A stretch of 64,000 nt of DNA from positions 193,942,553 to 194,006,552 of the forward strand of contig CM048552.1 in the NCBI GenBank assembly GCA_026413225.1, written 5' to 3'. Each line of letters begins with the position of its first letter. The stretch's first letter is position 1. Positions 20,476 through 33,829 of this stretch are shown piece after piece. Both the position numbers and the translations under genes were made by a program. The notes below the pieces were generated by a model, which was not told the origin of the DNA, did no database searches, and saw only the letters and a list, made by a program, of their open reading frames with translations. Source of the DNA: Otis tarda. Its lineage: Eukaryota > Chordata > Aves > Otidiformes > Otididae.

Positions 20476-23400
20476 AACCTGCTGATCCCTAGCACTTGAG
20501 CTGGACTGAAGACAGCTAGAAAGATGGCAAATGCAACATCTGGACTCGTTATCTGCCCTCCAGCGCTCTGGCACTCAGCTGTAACAGGCAGAGTTGGAAA
20601 GAAAGCACTTCTTATAGTGCTCTTCCAAAAGAAGAGAACAAGCCAAACAGAGCATGGACCTTTCCTGCCCTCAGCATTCTTCTTCCCTTAGTCAGCCAGG
20701 TATTTTTTGGCAGCTGTCGCAAGCTCATGCAGTTTTGCTTTTGAGTCAGATCCTGTTCCCTGACATGCCTTGTTGCCTTCCACGGAGTCACAGCTTGTCC
20801 TTCAGATAACTTGCATGGAGCCAAAGACCTTTGTAAGAGAAAAGCTGCCTTATCTCCGTCATTCTTTGGAAAGGGATGCTCCTTGCTGTAGAACGTCCCT
20901 TCCTCTGCAGGCAAACAAGACCAGCTTTCAGCCCTGGAAACTGAGATTGCTTGTGGCCTAATTTTTCCATGCCAAGGGCTGACCATGTAAACAGAAACAT
21001 CTCTCAGGGCTACGAGACTTGCTTGTCCCTTGCCTCCAGGTAGTGACAGCAGAAAGGCCAGTAAGGGCTTCTGACAAGGGCTGGCTTGTAAGCAAGGCCT
21101 TGGAGAATGCCCCGCTGCACAAACTCAAATGTTGAAAACCAGGGGCATGGTTCAGGGGCCTCCACAGTCAGGTGGGTCTCAGGATTTTCAAGATCACCGT
21201 TCTGCATTTGTGCATCTTGAGTGGAAGATGGTCAAGACATGGACACCAGAGGCCTTCTGAGCCTTCAAAGGCTCCTAAAACAAGCAGGAGTCAAAAGGCA
21301 CCAGCATCCAAGAGTTTTCTTCCTTTTCCCACAGTTTGAAAATGAGCCAATCCCTCTCACAGAGATTTTCAGAAGTGATATAAAGAGCTGTGTAACAGTT
21401 AACTGTTGAGGTTTCTTTAAAGATAACTCAAGCTTTCATCTACAGTTTAGGGAAATTCCAGTCCTCACCTAATCTAGGGAAATTTTTTTTTGGTTATTTG
21501 TAAAATTTAAGAACATGAGAGGTAATTTACATTTGCACTTGGTGAGAATCACCTCCTATCAGCAACACCAAAGAATTTTTATTCTAGTTTAAAAGAAAAA
21601 TGTGTTGCTTTATGAATGACAAATTGCAATAACAGAAAAAATCAAACCATTCATTTTCCATCTATAGTAAGTGCGGTATTTTGCTTCCTTGGCAATAATG
21701 TTCATTTTTCAGATCTTCTTTGATCCTCTTCAAGATGCTTATATGCAGAGGTAACCACGGTGAGCTGAAAAGGGGTCTCTAAAAACATCTTGTGCAACAA
21801 CTCCCAGGAATGTAGTGACTCAGAAGAAAAAGCCACTTTCTCTTATCAGAAGCGTATTTCTTCCTCCAGGACTTCAATCTAGAAACACGATCCTTTTTCT
21901 CTTCCCAGTAACGACACTGCTCTTCTGAAGCCAGAGCAATGCTGTGGACCTCTCTTTCATTCTCAGTCCCTCCCTTGCCCAGCTCCTGTCATGGCTCCAA
22001 AGGTGTTTTCTATCATCAGAGACTCAGCCTCTGCCAACAGCTCCTGCCGATAAAACATGCCCTGCATTATCTCCTTGCCTGTGTGCACGTGTTCCTGAAC
22101 TGTGGCAGGAGAACACAGCCTCCATGATGTGTTCTGAGCAGGGGCAGCCAGGGCTGGTGCTGTGAGGGGTCAGCAGCCCCAGCAAAGTCCACCGTGGTCC
22201 GGGGACTGGGGGGATTCAGCCTCCTCTCCTGCACGCCTTTCCCCAGGCATCCCACCATGGGCACCTGAAAATCCACCTCCTTCCCTTCTTGGCCTAGGAA
22301 AGTGATCCTCTGTCCCCCATGGGCCGGGAGCTGCCATCACATGGGCATCCTGGTGCTGGCCCCTTATGCCTGAGACAGCAAAATTCAAATGTAGAATGAG
22401 AAAGAAAAAGAAAGAAGGAATTTTCCTGTCTCAGATAGAAGGAGTGAAGTCACTTCTGCCACAGGAAGAGCTGGAACTGCAGTGCCAAGTGCCCATGGGG
22501 GCAGGGGGATGCCCGGCTCCCCTTTCCTCAGCAGTACCTGCTGCATCCCCCCGCAGAGGGAACCCAGGCCCGACCAATGCGGGCAGCGGTGCCACTCACC
22601 CCAACCTGTCAGCTGCCTGTGCCCATGAGGTTCCTGTGGTCAGCAGAAAGCCCAGACCAGTCTGTGATCTGCTCTGAGGTCCAGAGCAAAGGGAGACCCT
22701 GCTGAGAGGGGCATAAGTAAATGTGCCACTACAGCTTGTAGAACCCACCAAAAAAAAAAAAAAAGATAGGAAAGAATGACACCCCAGCAGCCACTTCTCT
22801 TTTCCAGCCAGGCCCCTCACGGTGTGCCACCACGCCACTCCCTTCCCCAGTCACCCAGCCACCTCAGCCCGTGGGTCCCTTCCTCCCAGCCCAGGGAAAA
22901 GCAAGGGCTGGTGTGAACTGTTAGGAGCACGTCAGCACAAACCAATGATTCATGCTGGAGGAATCAGCAGCGTGGTTTTATCTGGCTTTAAATGTTTCAA
23001 GAAAACAGTTCTGATGTTTAATCTCGCTCAGTACGTTTTCCCTTTGTGAACATCACGCTCTCCATACATTGTTTTACAAAAGACGTGAGACTCTGCTTTC
23101 TCCCAAATTGGCACGTGCCCAGACCACTAGAGCAGATCTCTCTACAAACTCAGGTCAGCCCTGGTTCAGAGGCTCTCAGACCGGCTCCCAGCTGCTCACT
23201 GCTCTCGCACCCTGCAGCATTGAAAACCAAGAGCAGAGCATTTGTCTCACAAAGTCAAGCTCAATACAGTGTCATCTCTTCACTCTAATGGAAATTTTCT
23301 AAAGTCATCCAGAACCTGCTCAGACGAAAAAAATCTTTCATGCTGCCACCAAGATGCCCACTTGACAAGCCACAGACGCAAAGGTCAGGTTGGATTCCTA

Positions 23401-24181
23401 CATCTGTCCTAATAAGTGTTAGGGACGATTCCTGTGCACTGCAGCTCCGTCAGGTGGGTTGGTGACCAGTTAGCATGGTCCACAGCTGGTTCTCAGCTTG
23501 GGCCAGCTGTTGCTTGTCCAAGGAACTCCTGGGCATGGTTGGAGGGTTGGTACAAGCAAGGGACTGTTCCCAGCACATGGTTTGGCTGCAACCAACCTGT
23601 CCTAAAGGGTGGCAAAGAAGTATTCTGCATATGGACCAGTAGAATTGGGGTAGATGCTCCAGCTGTGCTGGACTTACAGTACCAATTTCTGCTGTTGCTG
23701 CCAGGAAGCTGCACAGAATTGAGCCTGTGCAGTTGGTAGGGCTGAACGGCTGGGATGAGGACAGCTGTCAACACCCATCTGCCAGCTCCATCCTGCTGTA
23801 TGCTGACAAAGAACAGCCTGAGTCTTTGGCTTCCAGCAGGGAACTGCCACCTGCTTCTTCGCAGCCAGAAGTGCTCTCATGGCAGCTTGTCTGCACTGTG
23901 GGGCTGGAGTGGGCTTGGGACACACTCCCAGAGGGTGTGTTTTGCGCATTAGGAAGGTCTGGGACCACAACTGGTCACTCCCAATCTGTCATGGAATCCA
24001 GCTGTGGCCTCTGTTCCATCTTGTGCTGCTCAGTTGCTCAGCAAGTACCTTGTGCTGGCTCTGCATTGCCTGGCCCTCCTCTGCTTTGCCACCCACCTGC
24101 CCCCTTCACTTCTCCCTCTGCAGAGACACTGCTGCTTTGCCACTGCCCTGTGGGTGGATCCTGGGTCAGAGTCAAGAGGAT
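20476..24181. other. Intergenic, nothing recognised
   Basis: Unique DNA with a short poly-A at about 22750-22764. Accidental short frames only. Confidence 0.5.
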
Positions 24182-24710
24182 CTGAGCCAAAGAGAGAGAG
24201 GGAGGGAGAGAAGGAGGGAGGAAGGAAGGTAGGAAAGAGGGAGGGAGGGAGGGAGGGAGAGAAGGAGGGAGGAAGGAAGGTAGGAAAGACGGAGGGAGGG
24301 AAGGAAGGTAGGAAAGATGGAGGGAGGGAGGGAGGGAGGGAGGAAAGGAGGAAGGGAAGGAAGGAAGGATGGGAAAGAGAAAAAGGAAAAGGAAAACGAA
24401 AAGAAAAAGAAAAGAAAAAGAAAAAGAAAAAGAAAAAGAAAAAGAAAAAGAAAAGAAAAGAAAAAGAAAAAGAAAAAGAAAAAGAAAAAGAAAAGAAAAA
24501 GAAAAAGAAAAAGAAAAAGAAAAAGAAAAAGAAAAAGAAAAAGAAGAAAAGAAGGAGGGAGTGGAAAACAGGAAAGAAAGAAGGAAGGGAAAAAGAAAGA
24601 AAAAGAAAAAGAAAGATGGAAAGAAGGAAAGAAGAAAGAAGAAGAAAGAAAGAGAGAAGAAAGAGAGAAAGAAACAAAGAAAGAAAAAGAAAGGCAGAGA
24701 AGGCAGTCCA
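24182..24710 (+). repeat. Long purine microsatellite (GGGA/GGAA then AAAAAG units)
   Basis: About 530 bp of nearly pure A/G on the + strand. The first part is GGGAGGGA, GGAAGGAAGGTAGGAAAGA higher units repeated about four times; the middle, 24375-24545, is (GAAAAA)n; the end is mixed AAAGAAGG. It abuts the CpG island on its 3' side. Poly-Lys and poly-Phe open frames across it are artefacts. Confidence 0.97.
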
Positions 24711-24717
24711 GGATCAC

Positions 24718-25130
24718 CGGTTACCGGTGGGGCAGCGAGGCCGCTCCCCGCCCGGGACCCGCGAGTGCGCGGTGCCCGCCCAGCCCCACCCCGCCCGGCC
24801 CCGCCCGGCCCCGCCCCGCGGCTGACGCGGGCTGCACTGTGGCGGCGCGGCCGGCAGGTGGCAGCGTCACCGCGGGAGGCGCCGGGCGGCGGGGTGGGGC
24901 CGGGCCGGGCCAGGGGGCCGGGAGCGGTGGAGCCTCTGGCAGAGCCCCCGCGGGCAGCTCCCCGCTCCGCTCGACAGCCTTTCCTCCGCCCTGGCCCAGC
25001 GCCCTCCGCGTTTCATAGAGAAGCCACCGCTGCTTTCCGTGCGGGGATTTCGCCCGGCTCCGACCTACGCCGTCGAAGTCCTGCCGGCAGCATCGCTCCC
25101 GCAAAGGTGAGCCGCAGCAGCCAGAGTCGG
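24718..25130 (+). promoter_or_regulatory. Orphan CpG island with splice donor, candidate promoter
   Basis: About 400 bp of very CpG-rich DNA with several GC boxes (CCCCGCCC), isolated between CDX2 and PDX1. Near its 3' end is GCAAAG|GTGAGC, a consensus splice donor with the GT at 25107-25108. There is no ATG in the 200 bp before it, so it would be a non-coding first exon of a + strand transcript running toward, and antisense to, PDX1. No later exon could be recognised. Confidence 0.45.
24848..24867 (+). promoter_or_regulatory. CTCF-like motif in orphan CpG island
   Basis: CGGCCGGCAGGTGGCAGCGT contains CCGGCAGGTGGCAG, close to the CTCF core (consensus CCGCGNGGNGGCAG), + orientation. Confidence 0.4.
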
Positions 25131-28100
25131 CCTCTCGGGACTGCATCATTGCCTGCTCTGAGCTCCCGAGAGGGGCTGCCTCGGCTGGCACACCCTCCCT
25201 CCCTTCCTCCCTCCCTGCCCGGGGCTTGTGCCAGCAGGAATCAGCATCAGGAATTTTGAAACCACTCAGTATCTGCTTCCCACCGAGCAGCGCAGCAGCG
25301 CTGAGCAGCATCGTGCAACTCCACTTCTCCTCCCTCTGCAGTTTTTGTTGGTTTTTTTCCCTTTCTTCAAATACTTGTTGCTGCTGCAATACAGGACATC
25401 AGCCGTTGCCTGTCATGTAAAACACAGCCCCATGGAGTCGAACCTGCAAATGTCTATGGCACCATCTGGAGAGCCCTGGTGGTACTAAAGAAAACCATTA
25501 TGTGTCCTGCACAAGCCATGCTTGAAAGGCTGAGCAAATCCCTCCACACTTTCCTATCCTCAGACGTATTGTACCCCTGGTATCCTCCTTCACAGCTGCT
25601 CTCCAAGAGTCTGGTCCAAAGCCCATTCAAATCAGTCCTGTTGGCTGCAGTCAGCTTTGGACCATGGCCTAGATCTCCTTTGCTGGCTCTTGGCTTTACG
25701 CCTCTTCCATGCCCTCACTGGGAACAGTCTCTGCCTGCCTGAAGGCTCTCTTTCGTCAATTTTCCCTCAGTGCCATTTCGTTCAGGATGCCTGAGTAAAT
25801 GAAGGCTTTAGAGAGGATGTTGGGATGCAGCAGGGACCCACTAAGGGATGGCAGAAGATGAGGAGATTACTGGCAAAGGGGGATGTGTTCTGGAGTGTCT
25901 GCAGGGAAATAAAGGTGGCCAACAGCCAAGATGTGTTGGGCCTCAAAAGGAAACTGAAGCAAGGCAAGGAAGTTCTTCAGCAGGACCAGGCTGGAGGCTG
26001 ACAGCAAGGACAGCATCAAACTGGTACATGCCCTAAGTAAAGGAGTGTCTTACCCTGGTTTCAAACAGGACAGTGCTGGTGGGGGAAGGTGAAGGTGATG
26101 GCAAGGAGACTCCTCAAAAACAGAGCTGGAGCATTTTTGAGGGCTCAGCCCATCCAACCTCCTTTTCTTTGGTTCCACTGAGTGTGGTCACAGCATTGCT
26201 GACAGGGCCACCCCTGACCTGCTTCTCAAGCTGTCTCCTGGGGAGACTCTTACAGCCTCTCCAGGCAATTTCTTCTAGCTCTTCTCACTGTTGCTCACTT
26301 TTCTCATTGTAAGGAAGATTCCCAAGGCATCTGCTCCATCCACATTTCTTCTTGACACTGCAGCCCTCCCACAATGGGCACAGGACAGGTCTCTCCTCTC
26401 CTTTTTGCAGCCATATCCTTGCTTCTAAAACTTGCTATATTTTCTCTCAATCTGCTCTTATGGCCAAATTTAAATATAAGGCTCCTTGGAGAAATGCCTT
26501 TCTGGTGATTTGTTTTGTTCTGTTTTTTTTTTCTCACAGAACTCTGCAATACGAGATGAGCCCTATGGTTCTTTTTAAAACGGAATATAAAAAGAAATGT
26601 CAGAAGTGCGATATCATGGTTATATACACAAATGCTTGGAAAACGGGCCCTGGAAGGATTGAGCTTGTCTGAGCAGCCTTCAGTTTCTTCTCATACACAT
26701 GGACTTGAGACCCACTCCCGAGTGCTGCAGTTGCAGCTTTTCCTTCTCTTGGGATCCCCATGCAGAGGCCACAAAGGTGGAGGAAACTCAAGGCTGCGCA
26801 GTGAATGCTCCTCTTCCCTAGTCCCACTTTCTGCTACAGAAGCAGCAGGCAGAGAGGGAGCACCAGCACTTCATATTAATCTGACACGCCACTGCACCCT
26901 CAGACCGGGATGTGATGGCTTTCTGGCTCCTTCCCGTCCATTGGTGCTCCCAAGCTCTGTGCTTACCTGGCAGTTACTCCATCTGCATCATTGCTTTCTG
27001 CCCTGTGCTTCGTTCCGTGTAGCCCTGAAGGAGAGAGGGGGCTTGAAAGCAAATTGTGCCTCTTCTCTTCCTCTCTGCCATTCTCCTGGCTCCCAGCCCC
27101 AGCTCCTTCCCTGTGCCGTGGAGGGAAGTGCACTTGCCCTCTCCCTGGCTGGCTTTTAGCTCCTGCTGCATCCTTTCCCATCTCCCCCTCCAGGCTCCAT
27201 AACCAGGCAGAGAGCCAGGCTGGCATCGCACAAGCGTGCAGAAGAAACACCAAATCTCCCTGGGTCTCACTTCCCCAGCTTCATGCTGGCATGGCCTGCA
27301 GGTGCCAGCTTGTCTCTTCCCTGGTCTTAACCTTAACCTTTAAAAGCTCTCCCCGTCCTAAGCCTCCCTCTCCCCTCCTCTCCACAGCATTTGTGGGATT
27401 ACAACCAGTGAAGAATGAAGCCCCAACGTATCTAGTGAGCACATCTGGAGAAGAAGCGTGGACACCAAGATTTTCCAACAAACTATCTCTGCTCCCAGCT
27501 CTCTGTCATCTAAGCATTGAGACTCCAGTGGGAGGGCAGGATTTTTCAGATCTTACCGTGAACAGTGCTGGCGTGTGGCTTACCTTGCGTCTCAGGGCCA
27601 AGTTGAGAGGATGGGATCAAAGCAGGCATAGGAACAAACGGGACTTTGCTGGAGCAGGACATAAATCTACCACCTCAAATGGATTTTTATCTCCTGCATC
27701 TCTGCACTTTTCCTGACAGTTTCCAGTGCCTGCATCTAAACCAGTTGAGGTGATTTTTCCCAGGAACTGTGAGGCAGCTCTATGAGATGTTTTGCCAAAA
27801 ATTAGCTTTATTTAGAGCCCTGGGCAAGCTGGGCTGTGTGTACCTGATCTGTAATGACCAGGGACAGTTGAAACAAGCCCCACATCTAACAGCAAGTAAA
27901 CACTCGTGCAGAGAAACTGCAAGAAATGTAAATCTCTGCTGGAATCCCAACATTTTCTCTTAGTGTATGGACCAGGAGGAATGTGGAGAAGGGTGAACCA
28001 ACTCCATCACATCACAAGGGGGAATTAAGCTTCCACAGGAAAAGTGCAAGCTGCAGTTAACAGCTAAGTAAAACACACAAAGCACCTGGTTTCTGTATCA

Positions 28101-28215
28101 TGACTTGTTCCCTAGAAGCAGAACAGCATTCCCAGCTAATGAGCTCATTGGCATCATAATCCTGTAGCTGTTGAGGTCTTGGCATCAGTTACCTTTTCCT
28201 TCACCCTTCTCCATT
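25131..28215. other. Intergenic, no gene supported
   Basis: Mostly unique DNA. The longest frame (26991-27716, +, 241 codons) has no recognisable domain, a low-complexity Ser/Pro/Leu composition and no splice or promoter context; I regard it as chance. Confidence 0.5.
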
Positions 28216-28485
28216 AATCATAGAATCATAGACTAGTTTGGGTTGGAAGGGACCTTTAAAGGTCATCTAGTCCAACCCCCCTGCAAGGAGCAGGGACATC
28301 TCCAACCAGATCAGGTTGATCAGAGCCCCGTCCAACCCGGCCTTGAATGTTTCCAGGGATGGGGCATCAACCATCTCTCTGAGCAACCTGTTCCAGGGTT
28401 CCACCACCCTCAGTGTAAAAATTTTTTTTCCTTTTACCTAGTCTGAATCTACCTCCCTCTATTTAAAAACCATTACCCTTTGTCC
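28216..28485 (-). mobile_element. CR1 LINE 3'-end fragment
   Basis: AATCATAGAATCATAGAC followed by the standard GGTTGGAAGGGACC... 3' sequence; about 270 bp, 5'-truncated. Confidence 0.95.
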
Positions 28486-29059
28486 TTAATGTCTCCCTCT
28501 GGCTTCTCCCAGTAACAAACCAAACCATCTCAGCCCCTGCTTGCCTCTCTTCTGACCCCTCCTGCTTTCAGTGCCCGCTCATCCCTCAACCTGTGCCCTC
28601 AGTGACAGCGTTGCTTCCATCACTGCCTGGAGGACTGTTCCTCTCCTCGCCTCGTAGGCCCACCCTCTCCAGCTTCTGCTCTTTGAGCTCTGGGGAAATC
28701 GCTCTTTGCCAATGTCTCTAGTAAGCCTCTAATAAGCCAGAGTTGCTTAGAAAATTGCTTTTCTTCTCAAAATCTTGTCCTTTGGCTTCTTGTTAAGTTC
28801 TTCTAAAGAGAAGGGAAATATACTGTCTTCTTGCTAACAGGACAAGAAACCATATCTGCTCTAAATGCAGCAGATAAGACTGGTCAGATGTTAGGAAAAG
28901 GCACTCATGGTAGGAGCAGTGGTGCACAAGAACAGAGGAAGACTGGGAAATCTGCAGCTTTGTAGGCCTTAGTGAAGAGGACAAAGCAACATGTCTGGAG
29001 AGATCCTGCTTTGGGCAGAAGGCTAGAGTAGAAACCTCAGTGGTTCCAGTTTCAACCTT

Positions 29060-29385
29060 GCCTACAAGAAAACTGGGGAGGGACTTTTGACAATGGCATG
29101 TAGTGATAGCACAAGGGGTATGGCTTTAAACTGGAAGTGAGTAGATTTAGGTTAGCCATAAGGAAGAAATTATTTACTGTGAGGGTGGTGAGGCACTGGA
29201 ATAGGTTGCCCATAGAAGCTGTGGATGCCCCATCCCTGGAAGTGTTCAAGGCCAGGTTGGGTGGGGCTTTGAGTGACCTGGTCTAGTGGAAGGTGTCCCT
29301 GCCCATGGCAGAGTGGTTGAACTAGATGATCTTTGAGGTTCCTTCCAATTCAAACCATTCTATGATTCTGTGATTCTATGATTCA
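29060..29385 (+). mobile_element. CR1 LINE 3'-end fragment
   Basis: From GGGAGGGACTTTTGACAATG to TCTATGATTCTGTGATTCTA; + orientation with terminal octamer repeats at the 3' end. Confidence 0.95.
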
Positions 29386-32300
29386 GTTATCTTTTTGCTC
29401 ATTTGGGGATGCTTGTAAGGAATCTCCTTTATTCTCATGTAAGGGTCATGCAGCTCTACGTGTTATGGTCCTTTTCTCTGCTTTTACCTCCACCTAATTT
29501 CATGCACAGCTCGAAATTCTGTCTTGCACACCTGCCATCAGATCTGTCTCTTTCTAGTTGAAGTGTAGCTGTCTCACTAAGGTCTGTGGGGTGAAAATAA
29601 CCAGTCAATGATGTGGCAGCAGAAAGTGAGGCCGTGAGCAGGTTTCCCATCACAACTCCAGAAACAGCTGTGACTTTAATACCCAGTTTTACCACATTCA
29701 TTCCAGGGTAAAGGATTTGATGCCTTCTAAGTAGAGAGGGTTTCACCCTCACCCCCCCTCCCTTTTCAGTGATTTTCATTCCTGGGATGAAAACTCAGCT
29801 TACAGAGTGGACTAAAAAACCCAGGTCTTGCTATTCTGCCAGCTTATCTTGAGCAATGTCACCGCACACAGTCTCACCCTTAGCCAAATACTGACTCACC
29901 AACAAGGGGTTAGCAGCGGAAAGGAGAGAGAGCGTACTAGATGACAGATCAGCTCTCACTGCTGGAAGCTTGGCAGGGAGCGAGAGATAGGTATTTTGAA
30001 TCAGAGGCATCTGAGCAGTTGTGCTGAAGTGAAGTTAAAAGCCAGGATGCAAGGGGACCACTTCGCTACTGCTTGCGGCAGAGGGGTACAGCCTCCTCTG
30101 CAGGAGGGGTTGCGTTCGAAACATGACTTGGGAGCCCTGCGATGCCGCACCCAGCTAAGGCTCCCAGCAGGGAGCTGTTTGCTTTTCTCTGGAGAAGGGT
30201 TTGGGCCCAGGGAAGTGGTGTTCAAACACAGGTCTCTGCACAGTCCAGGACCTGGTATCCCTCCCCTAGCTCCACCTCGGTCCTGAAACAGCTTGTTTCC
30301 TGACATGGGCTGTGGGTGCCCTCTATTCTCTTCGAAGAGAGAGAATAACCCTTTCCTGAGTCTGGCTTCTTCTTAGCCTGGTGGAGTCACTGATCCCTGC
30401 CTGCCTCTGCTCGGTACTTCAAGGTCTGCAGGGAATGTCTAAACCAAGCGTAGCTAAATATATAATGGCACACACTGCCTCTGCTCAAACAAAATACCAG
30501 CATGCTACCAGTTGCTCATGGAGACAACTCTTTTCCACCATGCACTATCAAGTCTAGTCCTGCAAGTGGAAACACAAACCATCATAGCCTCTGGTCTCCA
30601 TGCCTGCTAAATGGGTTTTACTCTTGAATCTCAAGCACACTGTGACAAAGCTTCTTTGAGCAGATTCTTTTCTCCCCCTGGGCCAGGTTCAAGGGGCAGG
30701 AAGGACATGAAGCTGCCACTGGCACCAGCTCATGGTAACCAGACCAGCTCTGTCAGGAAACAAAGCCCAACAACTCTCTCTTTGCCAAAGCTCTCAGAGT
30801 GGGATGCTCCACACCTGCTTGAGATGTTTCTGCTCTTGGCTTGTTGGTCCAGCTCACCCTCATCTCTCCAATCACTTCCCTCCCAATGTATTTTTGGGTC
30901 ATGTGTGAAGAATATGCCATTTGTGAAGACACTTGCCTCTTGTGCCCAGTGGATCCTGGTGGATGGAGCCAAAAGTCAGGGCTCCTGTGAACATGGGGCC
31001 CCACCTAAAGGCACCTTGGTCAGAGGCAGCACAACTGCAGCATTTCCTCCTTCCAGTGGTGCTGCTGCTGGAAGCAAATGGTTCCTGGAACAGGTCCTGA
31101 TATGAGGCAGCAAGTGTGTAAAGCCCAATAGTAGAGGAACCACGTGTTTGAGTTTCCTGTTCCACGAACAAGAGTGGCCAGGTCTGACTCATCACCGAGG
31201 CACGCTGGGGAGAGAGAGGGACTCAGCTCATTTCCTGTGCGTTTTATTTGTCCCTGCATGTGTTGCGATCCCAGAAGTGCCGGGGAAAAGAGGAGTTGCA
31301 TACCAGGACAGCGAGTGGTGGAAGGAGAGGAGATGGAGAAAGGCAGAGACTAGGAGAAGCCTTGCCTCCGTGCACTTTCCCCTTTGCTCTACCGTTCTTT
31401 GTGCTCGCAGCTGGAGCGCTGCTGGGGCACATGGATCCTGTCAAGGTGCACGGAAAGATATTGTGAATGGTGCTGGAAGCCAGCGGGACAAGAGCAATGA
31501 GGACAAATAATAAATCAATGTAAGAAGTGGATAAATAGTAGTGGGTAGTGTTCACTACTAACATGGACACTGCAGTGCTTCCGCATTTCCGTGTCCTCCC
31601 TAGAAGCTAAACCAGACACGTTTCTGACTGCTATAAAAATATCCTTAAAGATCTGGTCATGCTTATCACCATCCAGGGTAGAAGAAGCAGGGAGGGAGCT
31701 GCCTTTCTGAGTCACAGTTTATTGCAAGCTGCGTGTGTGCATGTGTGTGTGTACAGGTCACGTACACTTAAGTGAAAATCCCTCATAAGAACAACCCTGT
31801 AAGCCATCAGGAGCAAGGGGAGACCAATGACATTTCTACTCCCAAAATAAGCCTTGAAACGCAACGCTTAACTTCCCACCAACTGCCCCATGCGGAGGCC
31901 AGATTCTAAGGTGCATTGTCCAGCCCAACAGACCTTGCTTTGGCTAGCGTCCCATCCCTGGTTGCATTTCAAAGCACCAAAGCCTTCCTGAGCAATGCTT
32001 CTCCCCTCAGCCTGCAACATCTCTCCTCGGCTGTGGTCATGACAAGCAGCAGCAACCGCAGCGTGGGAGGCAGCAGGCTTCAGCGTCGGGCTGGAAAGGC
32101 TTTCACACCTCAGGTTAAATCACTGCTTTGAGAATTGATTTATGGGCATAATTATTCATACATGGGATTTTCAGGCAAATGTACAGGTTTGTAACAAAGG
32201 AGTCAAGCACAGTTTCCCAGTCCTATGGCCATCCCTGCGGGGTCCGAGGATGTGGTCGTCTATGTGGGAGGCAAAGCAGGGGTTAGCACAGGGGGGTGCA

Positions 32301-33319
32301 TGAACTCCTGTCTCCCTTCCCCAGCCTCAGCCAAAGCATGGCAATAGAATGGTCCCCACAGGGGCTGCAGGATCCAGCTTCTCAGACAGCGCCAAACAAA
32401 CAATTATTTTGTGGCAGGATCTGTCCTACGTGTGACAGCAGCCCCCAGCTCCCGCCCAGGGCTTGCCTAGCTGTGTGCTGTTCATGTTAGATGCTCAGCC
32501 CTGCTTGGAGAAAGAAGAGGGCATTAAATATTCCCTGCCTTGTGATCCTTCGTGTAACAACAATCTATATCTCGGTAGTCCAGAAGCAGAGAAGAAAGCT
32601 GTAGCTGTGGTATTGGGGGGTGTATCTGAGCAAAGGAGGAGCAGTAAATGTGTTGCCCCTGCAAAGCTGCATCAAGACCCGCAGCCTTGCTGTCTTCCTC
32701 TAGAGCCAGAGGTAGAACTAATGGCTCCATAGTTAATAATGCTGTGGATGCCCGTGCCAGATGCACCCAGGGAGGGGAAAATCACCCTGAATTTTACTCA
32801 GCTTTTCTTTAAAATAATTAACACTGCATACGTATGATTCCTTCCACACATGCCTAAAGGATTTGAGTATTGCCTGAGAAGGAAACAAAAAACATCTAAC
32901 AATTTTAATTTCTAGTCTAATTTTAAAAGACAGGATTTTTACAATGTCTTGTGGAAACCCTATCCTAGGATTGAAGGTGATTAAGTATAAATTATGAACT
33001 AATTCATAATATGAATTGTGAATTGTTTCATAAGGGAGTGTGCCTTTTAGGAAAAAAAGTATATGTCTGGACAACTGGCTTTGATGAGATGACACGGCAC
33101 ATGAACTCTCATAGCCTTCCAACTCTCCGTGTTAGCCCTGCCTTTCCCCAGTGCGGTGCAGGGCTGGCTGCTCTGCCAGGTGAAGGTCACCGTGGACCTT
33201 TACCTCAACAAGGTCTCAGAGCTGCCTTGATTCAGTTCATGCTGATTTTTCCATTGATGCAGCTGTAAAAATAATGAAAATATATTTTAAAAAGCACTAA
33301 GCCCATAAACTATGTCAAT
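29386..33319. other. Intergenic 3' of PDX1, nothing recognised
   Basis: Unique DNA with a short GT run near 31730-31752 and an AT-rich segment at about 32780-33050. No gene supported. Confidence 0.5.
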
Positions 33320-33340
33320 TCTTTGAGAAAAAAAAAAGAC

Positions 33341-33346
33341 TTTATT
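33341..33346 (-). terminator. Candidate PDX1 poly(A) signal AATAAA (distal)
   Basis: GAATAAAG on the - strand followed by CTTTTTTTTT, a U-rich downstream element. About 2.3 kb after the PDX1 stop. Confidence 0.45.
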
Positions 33347-33823
33347 CATTAAAACTAAACCATGCAGTTCAGATTCTACTTCCACTCATAAAAACACCTT
33401 GGCACCGTGGTCAAACAATTCATATAAATTCTGCAACCTCTCCATTTTTACAGCAGTGCACGGACAAAATCAAAACTGAATGTATTATACTAGAGAAAGC
33501 ACAGGCAAAATGTCAGCCACTGTTTACGCTCTTACCCAGGTGAATGCACTAAACAAACCTTAGCAGAAAATCGTGATATTTTGTGCCACAGACATCTTTT
33601 CTACAGCTCGATCTATTTTCATAGCAGCTCCCGAATTGCTATTTCAGTGCCAGACACTGTAAAAGGTACGTGGAAGTTGTTCCACTGTGTGTTACCAGTG
33701 ACAGGTTGATGCTAATAAATAGTGATGAGAAATGCTGAGGTTTAAAAATGGCTTTAATATCCCCAAAAGTTTGAGAAACGTTACTTTAATTAATACGGTG
33801 CTTTGCCTCTTAAGAAGAACAGC

Positions 33824-33829
33824 TTTATT
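33824..33829 (-). terminator. Candidate PDX1 poly(A) signal AATAAA (proximal)
   Basis: AAATAAAGC on the - strand, about 1.9 kb after the stop codon. It is an alternative to the hexamer near 33341. Confidence 0.35.

Noticed and set aside
24718-25130. ATP5F1E-like (ATP5EP2) copy as in the human CDX2-PDX1 interval
   Set aside because: No frame resembling the small epsilon subunit and no ATG before the splice donor.
24004-25259. Long Lys/Arg/Glu-rich and Phe/Ser/Leu-rich frames across 24.2-24.7 kb
   Set aside because: Translations of the purine microsatellite, not genes.
31730-31755. GT microsatellite
   Set aside because: Too short and interrupted to list as a separate repeat.
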